Source of the DNA: Clostridium sp. KNHs214
GTDB lineage: Bacteria; Bacillota; Clostridia; Clostridiales; Clostridiaceae
Direction of reading: 5' to 3'
Length of the DNA: 64,000 bases
Assembly: GCF_000744935.1 (NCBI RefSeq)
Contig: NZ_JQMW01000009.1
Span: forward strand, 186,001-250,000
Of this stretch, positions 18,728-28,100 are shown in pieces. Below the pieces are notes generated by a model. The model was not told where the DNA came from and searched no databases. It saw only the letters and a list, made by a program, of their open reading frames with translations. The number at the start of each line of letters is the position of its first letter. Positions within the stretch are counted from its first letter, which is position 1. A program made the position numbers and the translations under genes.

Positions 18728-20412
18728 TGGAAAAGAAGAAAAGGGTATCTAAATTTCTAGATACCCATCTTTATAATTTTTTTGACTTATTAATTATATT
18801 AATACTAATTTCTTCAATTTTGATATTTATCTTTTGGCCAATTTTATCTGTGGCAAAGCAGAGCATTTATCATGACGGAGGATTTTCTTTTAATTTTTAT
18901 AAAGAGATTTTAAAAGGAAATAAAAAACTTATAACTAATGGTATTTTTGTTGCTTTCTTATCTACATTTTTTTCTATAATTATTTCCATATATGTGGCTG
19001 TATATATTAGTTTTTCTGAAAGTAAAATTAAAAAACTTCTTTTTATTATTTTAATGATCACTATGATATCTCCACCATTTGTATCGTCACTAGCATATAT
19101 TAATTTATTTGGAAGAAGAGGAATTATAACTCATGATATTTTAAAACTTACATTAAATACTTATGGATGGTATGGAATAGTGGCAATGCAAACCTTAAGT
19201 CATGTTTCTCTAAGCTCTATAATATTATCGGGAGTTATAAGTGGTATGGACAAGAGTATAATTGAAGCTTCATTAGACAGTGGAGCCAGTGTAAATTACA
19301 CCATTAGAAAAGTAGTGATTCCAATGATGATTCCAGGAATTATAGTAGCATCTCTATTAACTTTTGTACGGTGCTTTTCAGACTTTGGTACACCTATGAT
19401 AATTGGGGGTTCCTTTAATGTTATTGCAACTCAAATATATATTGAAATAATAGCTAATGGAAATCTTCCTAAGGCTGCGGCAATGAATATGCTTTTAATT
19501 ATTCCATCTATTATAGCTTTTATGGCATATAGATTTTATATGAAAAAAAGTAATTTCACTTTAGGAGGAGCCCAAAAGGTAAATTCAAGGGAAATGAAGC
19601 TAAGATTTAATGGATTCCTTGGAGGCTTAATAAAGATTATAACTTATACATTTATCTTTATAATGGTTCTTCAATATCTATCTATTTTTATTTCTGCAAT
19701 AACTGTATATAGAAAAGGAAAAATATATTTTTCTCTGAATAATATAATTAAATTAAAAGATTATAGTGGCAGCAGTTTTATAAGAAGTATAGTATATTCC
19801 ACCATTGCTGGGATTATTGGAAGCTTTATAGGAATGCTTACAGCTTATTATACTGAAAGAAGAAAAATATTAGGCATGAAGCAAGTGGACTTTATTGCAA
19901 CACTTCCTTATATTATTCCAGGGACGTTTTTTGGTATTGGATATATTTTAGCGTTTAATGATTATCCAATGAAACTTACTGGAACTGCTGCTATAGTTAT
20001 ATTGAATTGTATATTTAAGCAGCTACCTATGACTACGAAGGTAAGCAGTGCTGTAATTTCATATATAGATCCCCAAGTTGAATATGCAGGAAAAGATTGT
20101 GGTGCTTCAAACTTTTTTATACTTAAGGATATTATAATACCTTCCTTAAAACCAGCATTTTTAATGGGATTTATAAATAATTTTACTGCTACTATGACTA
20201 CTATTGGTTCTATAATATTTTTAATATATCCAGGTCAGAAGGTTGCTACAGTTGAAATGTTCGATGCTATTCAAAGCGGAGAATATGGACTAGGCGCTGT
20301 TATTGCATGCATAATAATATTAATTACTTTAGTTGTTAATTTGGTATTTTCCAAATTGGTTTTAGGAGGGAAAAATGTTTCTACAATTAAAAAACTTAGT
20401 AAAGAGTTTTAA
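18727..20412 (+). CDS. ABC importer permease (two fused permease domains), system 2
   Basis: A 561-aa membrane protein with the FbpB/AfuB double-permease layout. EAA-like loops are IEASLDSGASVNYTIRK (first half) and VEYAGKDCGASNFFILK (second half). The start overlaps the last base of the binding-protein gene, and the stop lies 38 bp inside the ATPase gene, so all three genes are tightly coupled, unlike system 1 where intergenic gaps and a MITE occur. Confidence 0.9.
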   Translation: MEKKKRVSKFLDTHLYNFFDLLIILILISSILIFIFWPILSVAKQSIYHDGGFSFNFYKEILKGNKKLITNGIFVAFLSTFFSIIISIYVAVYISFSESKIKKLLFIILMITMISPPFVSSLAYINLFGRRGIITHDILKLTLNTYGWYGIVAMQTLSHVSLSSIILSGVISGMDKSIIEASLDSGASVNYTIRKVVIPMMIPGIIVASLLTFVRCFSDFGTPMIIGGSFNVIATQIYIEIIANGNLPKAAAMNMLLIIPSIIAFMAYRFYMKKSNFTLGGAQKVNSREMKLRFNGFLGGLIKIITYTFIFIMVLQYLSIFISAITVYRKGKIYFSLNNIIKLKDYSGSSFIRSIVYSTIAGIIGSFIGMLTAYYTERRKILGMKQVDFIATLPYIIPGTFFGIGYILAFNDYPMKLTGTAAIVILNCIFKQLPMTTKVSSAVISYIDPQVEYAGKDCGASNFFILKDIIIPSLKPAFLMGFINNFTATMTTIGSIIFLIYPGQKVATVEMFDAIQSGEYGLGAVIACIIILITLVVNLVFSKLVLGGKNVSTIKKLSKEF

Positions 20413-21310
20413 GGATTTAAAGGTTGTTAATGACTTGAATATGGACATAGAGAAAGGTGAAATGGTTTGTCTTTTAGGTTCTAGTGGTTGTGGTAAAACA
20501 ACTACACTAAGGATGATTGGTGGATTTTTAAAGCCAGATGGTGGGAATATAATATTGGATGGAAATAATATAACAAATTTAGAATCACAGGAAAGGCCTG
20601 TGTCAACAGTTTTTCAATCTTATGCATTATTTCCTAATATGAATGTTATACAGAATGTAATTTATGGATTGAAGTTTCAGGGGTATAAAAAGAAAGAAGC
20701 TCTAAGGATAGGTGAAGAATACCTTCATTTAGTGGGACTTGATGATTATAAAAATAGTAGTGTGAGCAAATTAAGCGGTGGCCAACAGCAGCGAGTTGCT
20801 TTAGCAAGAGCTTTGGTTTTAAAACCTAAAATTCTTCTTCTAGATGAACCACTAAGTAATTTAGATGCTAAGCTTAGATTAAAAATGAGGGATGAGATAA
20901 AAGATATAAATGAAAGGTTTAAAATTACAATGATTTTTGTAACTCACGACCAAGAGGAAGCTTTAAGCATATCAGATAAAATCGCAGTTATGAATGAAGG
21001 AAAGATAGAGCAAATAGGAACTCCAGAGGATTTGTATAATAATCCTAAAACAGATTTTGTAGCAAACTTTATTGGAACATTAAATAGGCTGAAGCTTCAG
21101 GAGGGAAGTATAAAATTTATAAGACCTGAGAAAATCATTATTCACAGTGATAAGGGACAGCAGAATGCTGAAATTATAAAAAAGCAGTTTTTAGGTCCTA
21201 ATTCAATATATTCTATTAAGACTAGTGATGGGCAAGTTCTTAAGGTGCAAGTTATAAATACTCTAGATAATTTTAATGTTGGAGATAAAGTTAATTATAC
21301 TATAGTATAA
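20375..21310 (+). CDS. ABC importer ATPase, system 2
   Basis: A 311-aa ATPase with Walker A GSSGCGKT (35-42), Q-loop VFQSYALFPNMN, signature LSGGQQQR and Walker B ILLLDEPLSNLDA. The C-terminal TOBE region is about 45 aa shorter than in the system 1 ATPase. The ATG follows TTAGGAGGGAAAA and lies 38 bp inside the permease gene. It powers uptake through the permease at 18727. Confidence 0.9.
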   Translation: MFLQLKNLVKSFKDLKVVNDLNMDIEKGEMVCLLGSSGCGKTTTLRMIGGFLKPDGGNIILDGNNITNLESQERPVSTVFQSYALFPNMNVIQNVIYGLKFQGYKKKEALRIGEEYLHLVGLDDYKNSSVSKLSGGQQQRVALARALVLKPKILLLDEPLSNLDAKLRLKMRDEIKDINERFKITMIFVTHDQEEALSISDKIAVMNEGKIEQIGTPEDLYNNPKTDFVANFIGTLNRLKLQEGSIKFIRPEKIIIHSDKGQQNAEIIKKQFLGPNSIYSIKTSDGQVLKVQVINTLDNFNVGDKVNYTIV

Positions 21311-21411
21311 AATAAAGTTAAAATATTATCAAAGCATGGTATATTATAGTTGTGTACTACATAAATAAGTTTGACACATACTAAGAATATATTTTGAAGC
21401 AAGTGCAATAA

Positions 21412-21645
21412 GAAAAATCTGTCTTTAAGTCCACAATAAATATATTTTTTTAGACTGCTCGCAATACGCCAAGTAATTCTAATGTTTTCAAATTTCAATA
21501 CCCTAAAGCTTTCAAACTCGCTTCTGACGGCGCTCAAACATGAAAGCTTTTTAACGGGTATTGAAATTTGAAAACAAAGAATTTCTAAGGCTAGCTCGAT
21601 AGTCTAAAAAAATATATTTATTGTTACCTTAAAGACAGATTTTTC
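21412..21645. mobile_element. 234-bp fully palindromic MITE-like element (M2)
   Basis: Nested inverted arms cover almost the whole element: GAAAAATCTGTCTTTAAG with CTTAAAGACAGATTTTTC, AATATATTTTTTTAGACT with AGTCTAAAAAAATATATT, and GTTTTCAAATTTCAATACCC with GGGTATTGAAATTTGAAAAC. The centre is GC-richer. No ORF of note. As RNA it would fold into one long hairpin. It lies downstream of importer 2 and has no second copy in this window. Confidence 0.7.
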
Positions 21646-21748
21646 GGTTCATGCATAAGCTATTTAGGGGAAAGAATACAGCTAACTAAAAGATGATTTT
21701 CCTCCGCTGCGCTATGAAAAATCTTTAATTAAATAGAAAAGTTAAGGC

Positions 21749-21800
21749 AAGAAAAGCTAAAACTACTTCATTCTAATGGAATAGTTTTAGCTTTTCTCTT
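21749..21800. terminator. Long hairpin terminator
   Basis: AAGAAAAGCTAAAACTA pairs with TAGTTTTAGCTTTTCT around a 16-nt loop and is followed by CTTTAAG. It ends rightward transcripts from importer 2. Confidence 0.75.
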
Positions 21801-21899
21801 TAAGTGCTTTACAAATCTTTTATTGGCGGCAGCCAGCCTAAATACGAAGATATGGTTAAGAACTCAACTTTCCCATATGAGTTTTAAGATCTACGTTAG

Positions 21900-22187
21900 T
21901 TTTTGATTTAAAATTTAGAAGATAAAATGAAGGTTGAAATTCCTAAGGAATTTCTTGAATTTATATTTTATATAAAGCTCCAAAGGAGTTTTATCCTTAA
22001 TATGTATTAGTACAAAAAGGTTAAATTTTATAATAGGTTTAATTTTAAAGCACTCATTAATGTATTGAAACTGAATTGGGTGTACGGGAATAGGAAATGG
22101 TAATTTACTGCATGAAGCTGTATAATAAATTACAGAATGTCGGGTAATGTTTAGAAGCATTGAAAAAAGCATGGAGGGTAAAGTTTT
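21900..22187 (+). promoter_or_regulatory. Upstream region of the Bce-like module
   Basis: No gene is seen here. Two small hairpins (AAATTCCTAAGGAATTT near 21939 and AAGCTCCAAAGGAGTTTT near 21975) and an inverted repeat GTAATTTA...TAAATTAC (22100-22133) precede the response regulator. The inverted repeat is a possible operator. No confident -35/-10 pair was found. Positions 21801-21899 show nothing recognisable. Confidence 0.3.
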
Positions 22188-22856
22188 ATGAAAAAAATAC
22201 TTATTGTGGAAGACGATAAGAAAATTCGTGGAGAATTAAGTACATTTATCTCTAAAAATGGTTATGTATGTGAAGTTTTAGATGATTTTAATAATGTGGT
22301 AGAGGGCATAATGTCTAAAGAAATTGATTTAGTACTTTTAGATATTAATCTTCCATCTTTTGATGGATATTATGTATGTCGGGAAGTAAGAAAAAAATCT
22401 CAGGTACCTATAATTGTTGTTACTAGTAGGGATACAGAAATTGACGAACTTATGGCTTTAAATTTGGGTGCGGATGACTTTATAACCAAGCCATACAATC
22501 TTCAAATATTATTAGCTCATATATCTTCTGTTTTAAAAAGGACTTTAAGAGAAAAAGAACCTGAATATATAAGTGGTAGAGATTTTACAATAAACATTTC
22601 TAAAAGTACCATAAAGCATAAGGATAAAGAATATGAACTTACTAAAAATGAGCTGAATATACTTACACTTCTATATAAAAAAAGGGGCAATATAGTTAGT
22701 CGTGATGAGCTTATGGAAGAACTTTGGAACAGCAATATGTTTATAGATGACAATACCCTTACAGTTAACATTAATAGGCTTAGAAAGAAACTTGAAAGTA
22801 TAGGGATAGATGAAGTTATAGAGACAAAAAGAGGCAGGGGGTATATGGTAAATTGA
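22188..22856 (+). CDS. OmpR-family response regulator, BceR-like
   Basis: A 222-aa regulator with a receiver domain (phospho-acceptor D52 in LVLLDINLPSFDG, Lys in ITKPYNLQ) and a C-terminal winged helix (about 125-222, with IETKRGRGYMV). Its stop overlaps the TTG start of the kinase, and a Bce-type ABC transporter follows. This RR-HK-ABC order is typical of antimicrobial-peptide detoxification modules in Firmicutes, in which the regulator activates the transporter promoter. A strong GGAGGGTAAAG site precedes the ATG. Confidence 0.9.
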   Translation: MKKILIVEDDKKIRGELSTFISKNGYVCEVLDDFNNVVEGIMSKEIDLVLLDINLPSFDGYYVCREVRKKSQVPIIVVTSRDTEIDELMALNLGADDFITKPYNLQILLAHISSVLKRTLREKEPEYISGRDFTINISKSTIKHKDKEYELTKNELNILTLLYKKRGNIVSRDELMEELWNSNMFIDDNTLTVNINRLRKKLESIGIDEVIETKRGRGYMVN

Positions 22857-23872
22857 GCTTATGGGAATTTGTAAAGGAAAAAGTTCTGTATATTACATCA
22901 TTGACGCTGGTGTCTATTTTAAACATGTGTATAATATGGGTCTTAAACCCTAGGAAAAGTTTTCAGTTGCCCCTACTCATAGGAAGCATATACATAATAG
23001 GTGCCGCGGTTCCAATAATTTTTGAGTACGCAACTAAAAGAGAGTTTTATAAAGATATAACCTGTATTTTTGAATCTCTTGATAAAAAGAATCTAATTGC
23101 AGAGATGATTTCACGTCCTACTTTTAAAGAGGGTATAGTTTTATATGATATATTGAAAGGTTCTAATAAGGCAATGATAGAGAAAATAAATAAATATAAA
23201 TTTATGCAAGAAGAATATAGAGAGTATATAGAACTATGGGTTCATGAGGTAAAGACTCCAATTTCTGCATCAAAACTTATAGTGCAAAATAATAGAAATG
23301 AAGTAATGGATAATATATGTGAGGAAATAGATAAAATAGAAGACTTTGTGGAACAGGCCTTATTTTATTCAAGAAGCAACACTGTTGAGAAGGATTATTT
23401 AATAAAGAAGGTAAATTTAGAGGAACTATGTTTTGATGTTTTGAAAAAGAACTCAAAGATTTTTATTCATAATAAGGTTCGGGTGGAAACGAAAAATTTG
23501 GATATAAATGTTTTTACAGATGTTAAATGGATAAGTTTTATGTTAAAACAGATACTTACTAATTCGGTGAAATATATGAATAAATTTGAGCCAAACATTA
23601 AAATAATAGCATACAAAATGGATAATGGTGTAGTACTTTCTGTTAAGGACAATGGAGTAGGAATCAAAAAAAGTGAGTTTTCAAGGATATTTGATAAAGG
23701 GTTTACAGGTACTAATGGAAGATGTGACGAAAGATCTACTGGCATGGGACTATATATCTGCAAGAAGCTTTGTACTAAATTAAATCTCTCCATTAAGGCA
23801 TATTCAGAATATAGTGAAGGAACAAGGGTGGATATAATTTTTCCTAAAAGTTCTATGATGAATGTTAGGTAG
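22853..23872 (+). CDS. Intramembrane-sensing histidine kinase, BceS-like
   Basis: A 339-aa kinase with two adjacent N-terminal helices (about 10-30 and 38-58) and almost no extracellular loop, the signature of Bce-type kinases that receive the signal from their ABC transporter. H-box WVHEVKTPISASKL with His131, N-box LKQILTNSVKYM, G-boxes DNGVGIKKSEFSRIF and GMGLYICKKL. The TTG start overlaps the regulator stop by 4 bp. It partners the regulator at 22188 and the permease at 24759. Confidence 0.9.
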   Translation: MSLWEFVKEKVLYITSLTLVSILNMCIIWVLNPRKSFQLPLLIGSIYIIGAAVPIIFEYATKREFYKDITCIFESLDKKNLIAEMISRPTFKEGIVLYDILKGSNKAMIEKINKYKFMQEEYREYIELWVHEVKTPISASKLIVQNNRNEVMDNICEEIDKIEDFVEQALFYSRSNTVEKDYLIKKVNLEELCFDVLKKNSKIFIHNKVRVETKNLDINVFTDVKWISFMLKQILTNSVKYMNKFEPNIKIIAYKMDNGVVLSVKDNGVGIKKSEFSRIFDKGFTGTNGRCDERSTGMGLYICKKLCTKLNLSIKAYSEYSEGTRVDIIFPKSSMMNVR

Positions 23873-23904
23873 GGAAAAGATATATAAGGAGAAGATAGAA
23901 AGTC

Positions 23905-23938
23905 TTATCTTACATTTTTTAATAATAGTGTAAGGTAA
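23905..23938. promoter_or_regulatory. Inverted repeat between kinase and bceA-like gene
   Basis: TTATCTTACA and TGTAAGGTAA are inverted with one mismatch, 14 bp apart, in the 129-bp gap ahead of the transporter genes. In Bacillus Bce modules the regulator binds inverted repeats upstream of the transporter operon, so this is a candidate operator by analogy. It could also be an attenuator stem. Confidence 0.45.
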
Positions 23939-24001
23939 AATTATGGTATATAAAAGTAAATTATATTAAAATGAAACCATCAAGATGATGGAGGGATTTG
24001 T

Positions 24002-24769
24002 ATGGCAGAGATACTTAAGGTTTCAAATGTTGAAAAATATTATGGAAATAAAGAAAATATCACAAAAGCTATTGATAATGTTAGCTTTTCTGTGGAGAAA
24101 GGTGAATTTGTAGGGATAATGGGTGCATCTGGCAGCGGAAAAAGTACACTTTTGAATTGTATATCTACAATTGATTCAGTTACAGCTGGTCATATATATA
24201 TAAGAGGTAAGGACATAACTGAAATGAAGAGTCGTGCTTTAGCTAGATTTAGACGTGAAGAGCTAGGGTTTATATTTCAAGACTTTAATCTTTTAGATAC
24301 ACTTACTGGATTTGAAAACATCATATTACCATTGACTATATCTGGAACACACCATAAAGAAGCTGAAAAAAGGGTATTGGAAATGGCTAAAACACTTGAA
24401 ATAAGTGATGTGCTTTCTAAATATCCCTATGAGATGTCAGGTGGACAAAGACAGAGAGTGGCATCTGCTAGAGCTATAATATCAAATCCAGCAATGATAC
24501 TTGCAGATGAACCTACAGGAGCATTGGATTCTAAGTCATCTCGCATGCTTCTTGAAAGCATGGAAGATCTTAATAAAAATTTAGATGTAACTATACTTAT
24601 GGTCACCCACGACGCATTCACTGCAAGTTATTGCAGCAGGATACTATTTATAAAGGATGGTAAAATTTTTAATGAGATTATAAAGGGAGATAGTACTAGG
24701 AGGGAATTTTTCAATAAAATAGTTGATACTGTAACGCTTCTTGGGGGTGACATGGATAATGTTCTTTAA
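24002..24769 (+). CDS. ABC transporter ATPase, BceA-like
   Basis: A 255-aa MacB/BceA-type ATPase with Walker A GASGSGKS (41-48), Q-loop FIFQDFNLLDTLTGFENI, signature MSGGQRQR and Walker B MILADEPTGALDS. With the permease it forms a Bce-type transporter that frees lipid II-cycle intermediates from peptide antibiotics (family knowledge, for example bacitracin in B. subtilis). GGAGGG precedes the ATG. Its 3' end overlaps the permease gene by 11 bp. Confidence 0.9.
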   Translation: MAEILKVSNVEKYYGNKENITKAIDNVSFSVEKGEFVGIMGASGSGKSTLLNCISTIDSVTAGHIYIRGKDITEMKSRALARFRREELGFIFQDFNLLDTLTGFENIILPLTISGTHHKEAEKRVLEMAKTLEISDVLSKYPYEMSGGQRQRVASARAIISNPAMILADEPTGALDSKSSRMLLESMEDLNKNLDVTILMVTHDAFTASYCSRILFIKDGKIFNEIIKGDSTRREFFNKIVDTVTLLGGDMDNVL

Positions 24770-26768
24770 GTTGTCTTTAAAAAATGTAAAAAAGAGTTTC
24801 AAAAATTATACTTTGTATTTTCTAACTCTCACCTTTGGAGTTTGTATATTTTATATTTTTAATTCTATTGAAGCACAAAAGTCAATGATGAGTATATCAC
24901 AGTCTACCTCTCAAATTATGGAAACTTTAACTAGACTTATGAATATAATTTCAGTATTTATATCTATAATACTTGGATTTTTAATTGTATATGCAAATAA
25001 TTTTCTTATTAGGAGAAGGAAAAAAGAAATAGGTATATACATGACTCTTGGCATGGAAAAGGGAAAGGTATCTAGGATACTTGTAACTGAAAACTTTATA
25101 ATAGGTATATTATCCCTTGCTATAGGACTTTTAGCTGGCGTATTTTTATCTCAAGGGCTTGCAGTTATAACAGCAAAGCTCTTTGAAGTGGACATGACTG
25201 AATATCATTTTATATTTTCATCCAGTGCATTTATAAAAACTATTTTATATTTTGGTATAATATTTTTGGTTGTTATGTTTATGAGTACCATATCTATATC
25301 AAAGTATAAACTAATAGAACTTATAAATGCAGAAAAACAAAATGAAAAGCAAAAGCTTAAAAATCCTGTGTTCACAGTAATATTATTTATACTATCTATT
25401 GCATGTATTGGTACAGCATACAAATTGGTGTTGAAAAATGGAATTGGAAATTTTGATAAAAAACTTATATTCGAAATAATACTTGGTTCCATTGGTACAT
25501 TCTTATTTTTTGCATCTTTATCAGGAATTTTTCTTAAATTACTTCAATCAAGCAAAAAATTGTACTTTAAAAAACTTAATATGTTTATTTTGCGTCAGAT
25601 AAATTCTAAAATAAACACAGCACATATTTCAATGTCAATTATATGTCTTATGCTATTTTGTACTATAGGTATATTGTCTACAGGACTTGGTATTAATAGT
25701 GTATTGAATAAAACTTTTAATAATGTTATACCTTTTGATGCATCCTTTGTAGCTCAGGGAGGAGAAAGCATTGTTAAAAAACTTAAACAATATAATTTGG
25801 ATTTTAATAAATACAGTGATAAAATTGTAGAGTATTCATTATATAATTATAAAAATGGAGAAATTAACAATAAAGTTATATTTGAAAAAATGAAAGGGTA
25901 TGAAAGTAAAAGGCCTATCAATATGAAAACACCTATTTTATTTATGAGGATTACAGATTATAATAAGCTTTTAAAACTTGGAGGAAAGGAAGAAATTAAA
26001 CTTTCTGAAAATCAGGTAGCTTTGTATTCCCCTGATTTGAAGAATGAACCAGAGCTTAAAGATGCACTTTATAAGTATATTAAAAGTGATAATACTGTCA
26101 AAATAGGTGAAAAACAATATAGTATTTATTCTAAGGCATTAACTTTTGGCTTTGAAAGTAATATGAGCCCATCTACAATTATGCTTGTAGTACCAGATAA
26201 AATAGCAGAAGGGTCTGTTAAACAAAGTACTGTTGTATCTTTTAACTGTAAGGGAGATAGTAAATTGATGCAAAAGAAGCTTGAAGATGAGCTTTATTCA
26301 TTGACTGAAAAAACTAAAAATGCAAAGAATGAAATTAAAATATCAGGTATGACCAAGGAAGCTTATAAAGCTATTGGAGCAGGAGCGGAAGCTGTAATAG
26401 CCTTTGTAGGAATATATATAGGGATAATATTTCTTATAACTAGTGCTGCAATACTTGCTCTTCAGCAACTTTCAGAAGCTGCAGACAATAGACATAGATA
26501 CGAGATTTTAGAGAAGATAGGAGCAGATGATAAACTTGTAAAATCTGCGCTCTTTAAACAAATAGCTATATATTTTATGTTACCAATTATACTAGCATGC
26601 ATACATTCAGTTGTGGGTATAAAGGTTGCAAATGATATAATACGGGAGGGCGGAAAGATTAACGCTACAAATAATATAATAATAACAGTAGTATTCATTA
26701 CCATTGTATATGGAGCATATTTCCTTGCAACATATTTTAGTAGTAAGAGAATTGTTTTAAGAAGATAG
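24759..26768 (+). CDS. ABC transporter permease, BceB-like (FtsX domains)
   Basis: A 669-aa permease with about 10 predicted helices: one N-terminal, three around residues 55-190, two central, then a large extracellular domain (about 310-520) that in relatives binds the peptide or senses it, and three C-terminal helices. FtsX domains frame both ends (RRRKKEIGIYMTLGMEKGKV; DNRHRYEILEKIGADDKLV). The ATG at 24759 is preferred over the in-frame TTG at 24741, since it gives the family-typical MFFKLSLKNVKKSF start. The specific antibiotic cannot be told. Confidence 0.9.
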   Translation: MFFKLSLKNVKKSFKNYTLYFLTLTFGVCIFYIFNSIEAQKSMMSISQSTSQIMETLTRLMNIISVFISIILGFLIVYANNFLIRRRKKEIGIYMTLGMEKGKVSRILVTENFIIGILSLAIGLLAGVFLSQGLAVITAKLFEVDMTEYHFIFSSSAFIKTILYFGIIFLVVMFMSTISISKYKLIELINAEKQNEKQKLKNPVFTVILFILSIACIGTAYKLVLKNGIGNFDKKLIFEIILGSIGTFLFFASLSGIFLKLLQSSKKLYFKKLNMFILRQINSKINTAHISMSIICLMLFCTIGILSTGLGINSVLNKTFNNVIPFDASFVAQGGESIVKKLKQYNLDFNKYSDKIVEYSLYNYKNGEINNKVIFEKMKGYESKRPINMKTPILFMRITDYNKLLKLGGKEEIKLSENQVALYSPDLKNEPELKDALYKYIKSDNTVKIGEKQYSIYSKALTFGFESNMSPSTIMLVVPDKIAEGSVKQSTVVSFNCKGDSKLMQKKLEDELYSLTEKTKNAKNEIKISGMTKEAYKAIGAGAEAVIAFVGIYIGIIFLITSAAILALQQLSEAADNRHRYEILEKIGADDKLVKSALFKQIAIYFMLPIILACIHSVVGIKVANDIIREGGKINATNNIIITVVFITIVYGAYFLATYFSSKRIVLRR

Positions 26769-26802
26769 TAGAGAACGCCCATAAATTTGTGTAAAATAAA
26801 AT

Positions 26803-26898
26803 GGGTTGCCGCGTTAAGAAATTCATATACAATATATTGGTTTAAAATTTAATATCAAACATAATGTTTTATAGAATTTATTCTTAGTGCTACAGCCC
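26803..26898. repeat. ~96-bp inverted-end repeat (M3), copy 1
   Basis: It runs from GGGTTGCCGCGTTAAG to CTTAGTGCTACAGCCC and shares its middle (ATACAATATATTG, TTTATTCTTAGTGC) with 56967-57063. The ends resemble the GGCTGTCGCA-type tips of IS1182-like elements, so it may be a non-autonomous derivative (inference). Confidence 0.6.
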
Positions 26899-26921
26899 CG
26901 ATTTTTTTCTACTTATTATTT

Positions 26922-26966
26922 AATACCATAGATACAACACAAATGGACTTGTATCTATGGTATTTT
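26922..26966. terminator. Bidirectional terminator
   Basis: AATACCATAGATACAA and TTGTATCTATGGTATT are perfect inverted arms around an 11-nt loop, with T-rich tails on both sides. It separates the convergent bceB-like and Uma2-like genes. Confidence 0.85.
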
Positions 26967-26975
26967 TAATGTTAT

Positions 26976-27536
26976 TTATAAGATTTTTTTAAATATATTT
27001 TCAAGTTTAAATTTTAAATCTAAGTATACTGTACTCTCGTAATTATCTTTAGAGTAAAAAACTCTTGGAGTTCCGTAAGAGCCCTTAACTAGAGTATATT
27101 GAGTTATTGAACCGCTTGGTTCAACTATATTATATTCTAATACACCAAATTTTTGATATACACGTGCCTTGATAAAATAATCATTATCAGAGTATTTTTC
27201 AGATACCACTTCAAAAACTATTTTAGGTGATGAAATAAAGCTTTCTCCTAATGTTTTAGCATCTTCACACATAACAAAAATATCAGGTAAAAAATTATAT
27301 TGTTCATTTTCATTTTTGAATATAACTTCAATTTGTTCTGCAAAAGGTTCACAGCCAGTTCCCTCAAAATATGCATCCAATTTTGCTGATATTTTTCTTA
27401 CTATTCTATTGTGTTCTTGAGATGTTCTGGAACTGAACAATATTTCACCATTTAGATATTCACAGACTCCATCATATTTATTTTGAATCTCTTCAAATTG
27501 TTCTGGTGTAACAAACACATTTCTAATAGGTTCCAT
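26976..27536 (-). CDS. Uma2 family endonuclease-like protein (DUF820)
   Basis: A 186-aa protein of the Uma2/DUF820 family with a PD-(D/E)XK-type core: QIEVIF, then FLPDIFVMCED, then KIVFEVVSEKYSDNDYFIKARVYQKFGVLEYNIVE. Members are predicted restriction-like nucleases, but the function is largely unproven. The start at 27536 follows TAGGAGATGAAAAC; an upstream in-frame ATG at 27554 includes that ribosome-binding site and is less likely. It stands alone, with no restriction or toxin partner nearby. Confidence 0.8.
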   Translation of the reverse strand: MEPIRNVFVTPEQFEEIQNKYDGVCEYLNGEILFSSRTSQEHNRIVRKISAKLDAYFEGTGCEPFAEQIEVIFKNENEQYNFLPDIFVMCEDAKTLGESFISSPKIVFEVVSEKYSDNDYFIKARVYQKFGVLEYNIVEPSGSITQYTLVKGSYGTPRVFYSKDNYESTVYLDLKFKLENIFKKIL

Positions 27537-27616
27537 GTTTTCATCTCCTAACATTATACAATATTCCTATGCTTCTATTATATATATTTTTTCACCAATT
27601 AGCAATTATAAGTAAT

Positions 27617-27931
27617 ATGATTATCCCACAAAAAGCATTACATTACCTGAATTATGAAATTTCTCTGGAATGACTTGCATAAGAAGCGAAGGAACTGTTT
27701 AAATTTAATTTTAGAAATTCTTCTTTTAGACAGATAAAATTATCGTAAGCCTGGCAAGGACGCCAGGCTAGCGAACCTGAGGCAGGATGCTGAATGTGAG
27801 CGTTAGATAATTTTATATGGCTAAAAGATTAGAATTTCTTAAATTAAATTTATTGTTCCGAGCTCTTATGCAAGTCATGGAGGAGAAATTTCATAATTCC
27901 ATCACATTATACCTTATTGTGGTTTAATCGT
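27617..27931 (-). mobile_element. MITE family M1, copy B (full length)
   Basis: A 315-bp element, inverted relative to copies A and C. The terminal arms of about 49 bp run from ATGATTATCCCAC inward to GAAATTTCTC and are complementary at the other end. The interior is a long imperfect palindrome with a central GCCTGGC/GCCAGGC hairpin. It is flanked by AAT on both sides (27614-27616, 27932-27934), a possible 3-bp target duplication. It has no coding capacity. Confidence 0.85.
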
Positions 27932-28100
27932 AATATTAACAACTTAAAATAATGTAAAAAAAATTAGTTATATGATGTTTAATGGTATTAATGTTATAAT
28001 TATTATAGAAGGTTTATAGTTTAATTAAAGATATTTGATACCAAGGTCAAATATTATACGCTTAAAAATTAATTTAACGGTTGTTTTAAAAGGTATTAAT

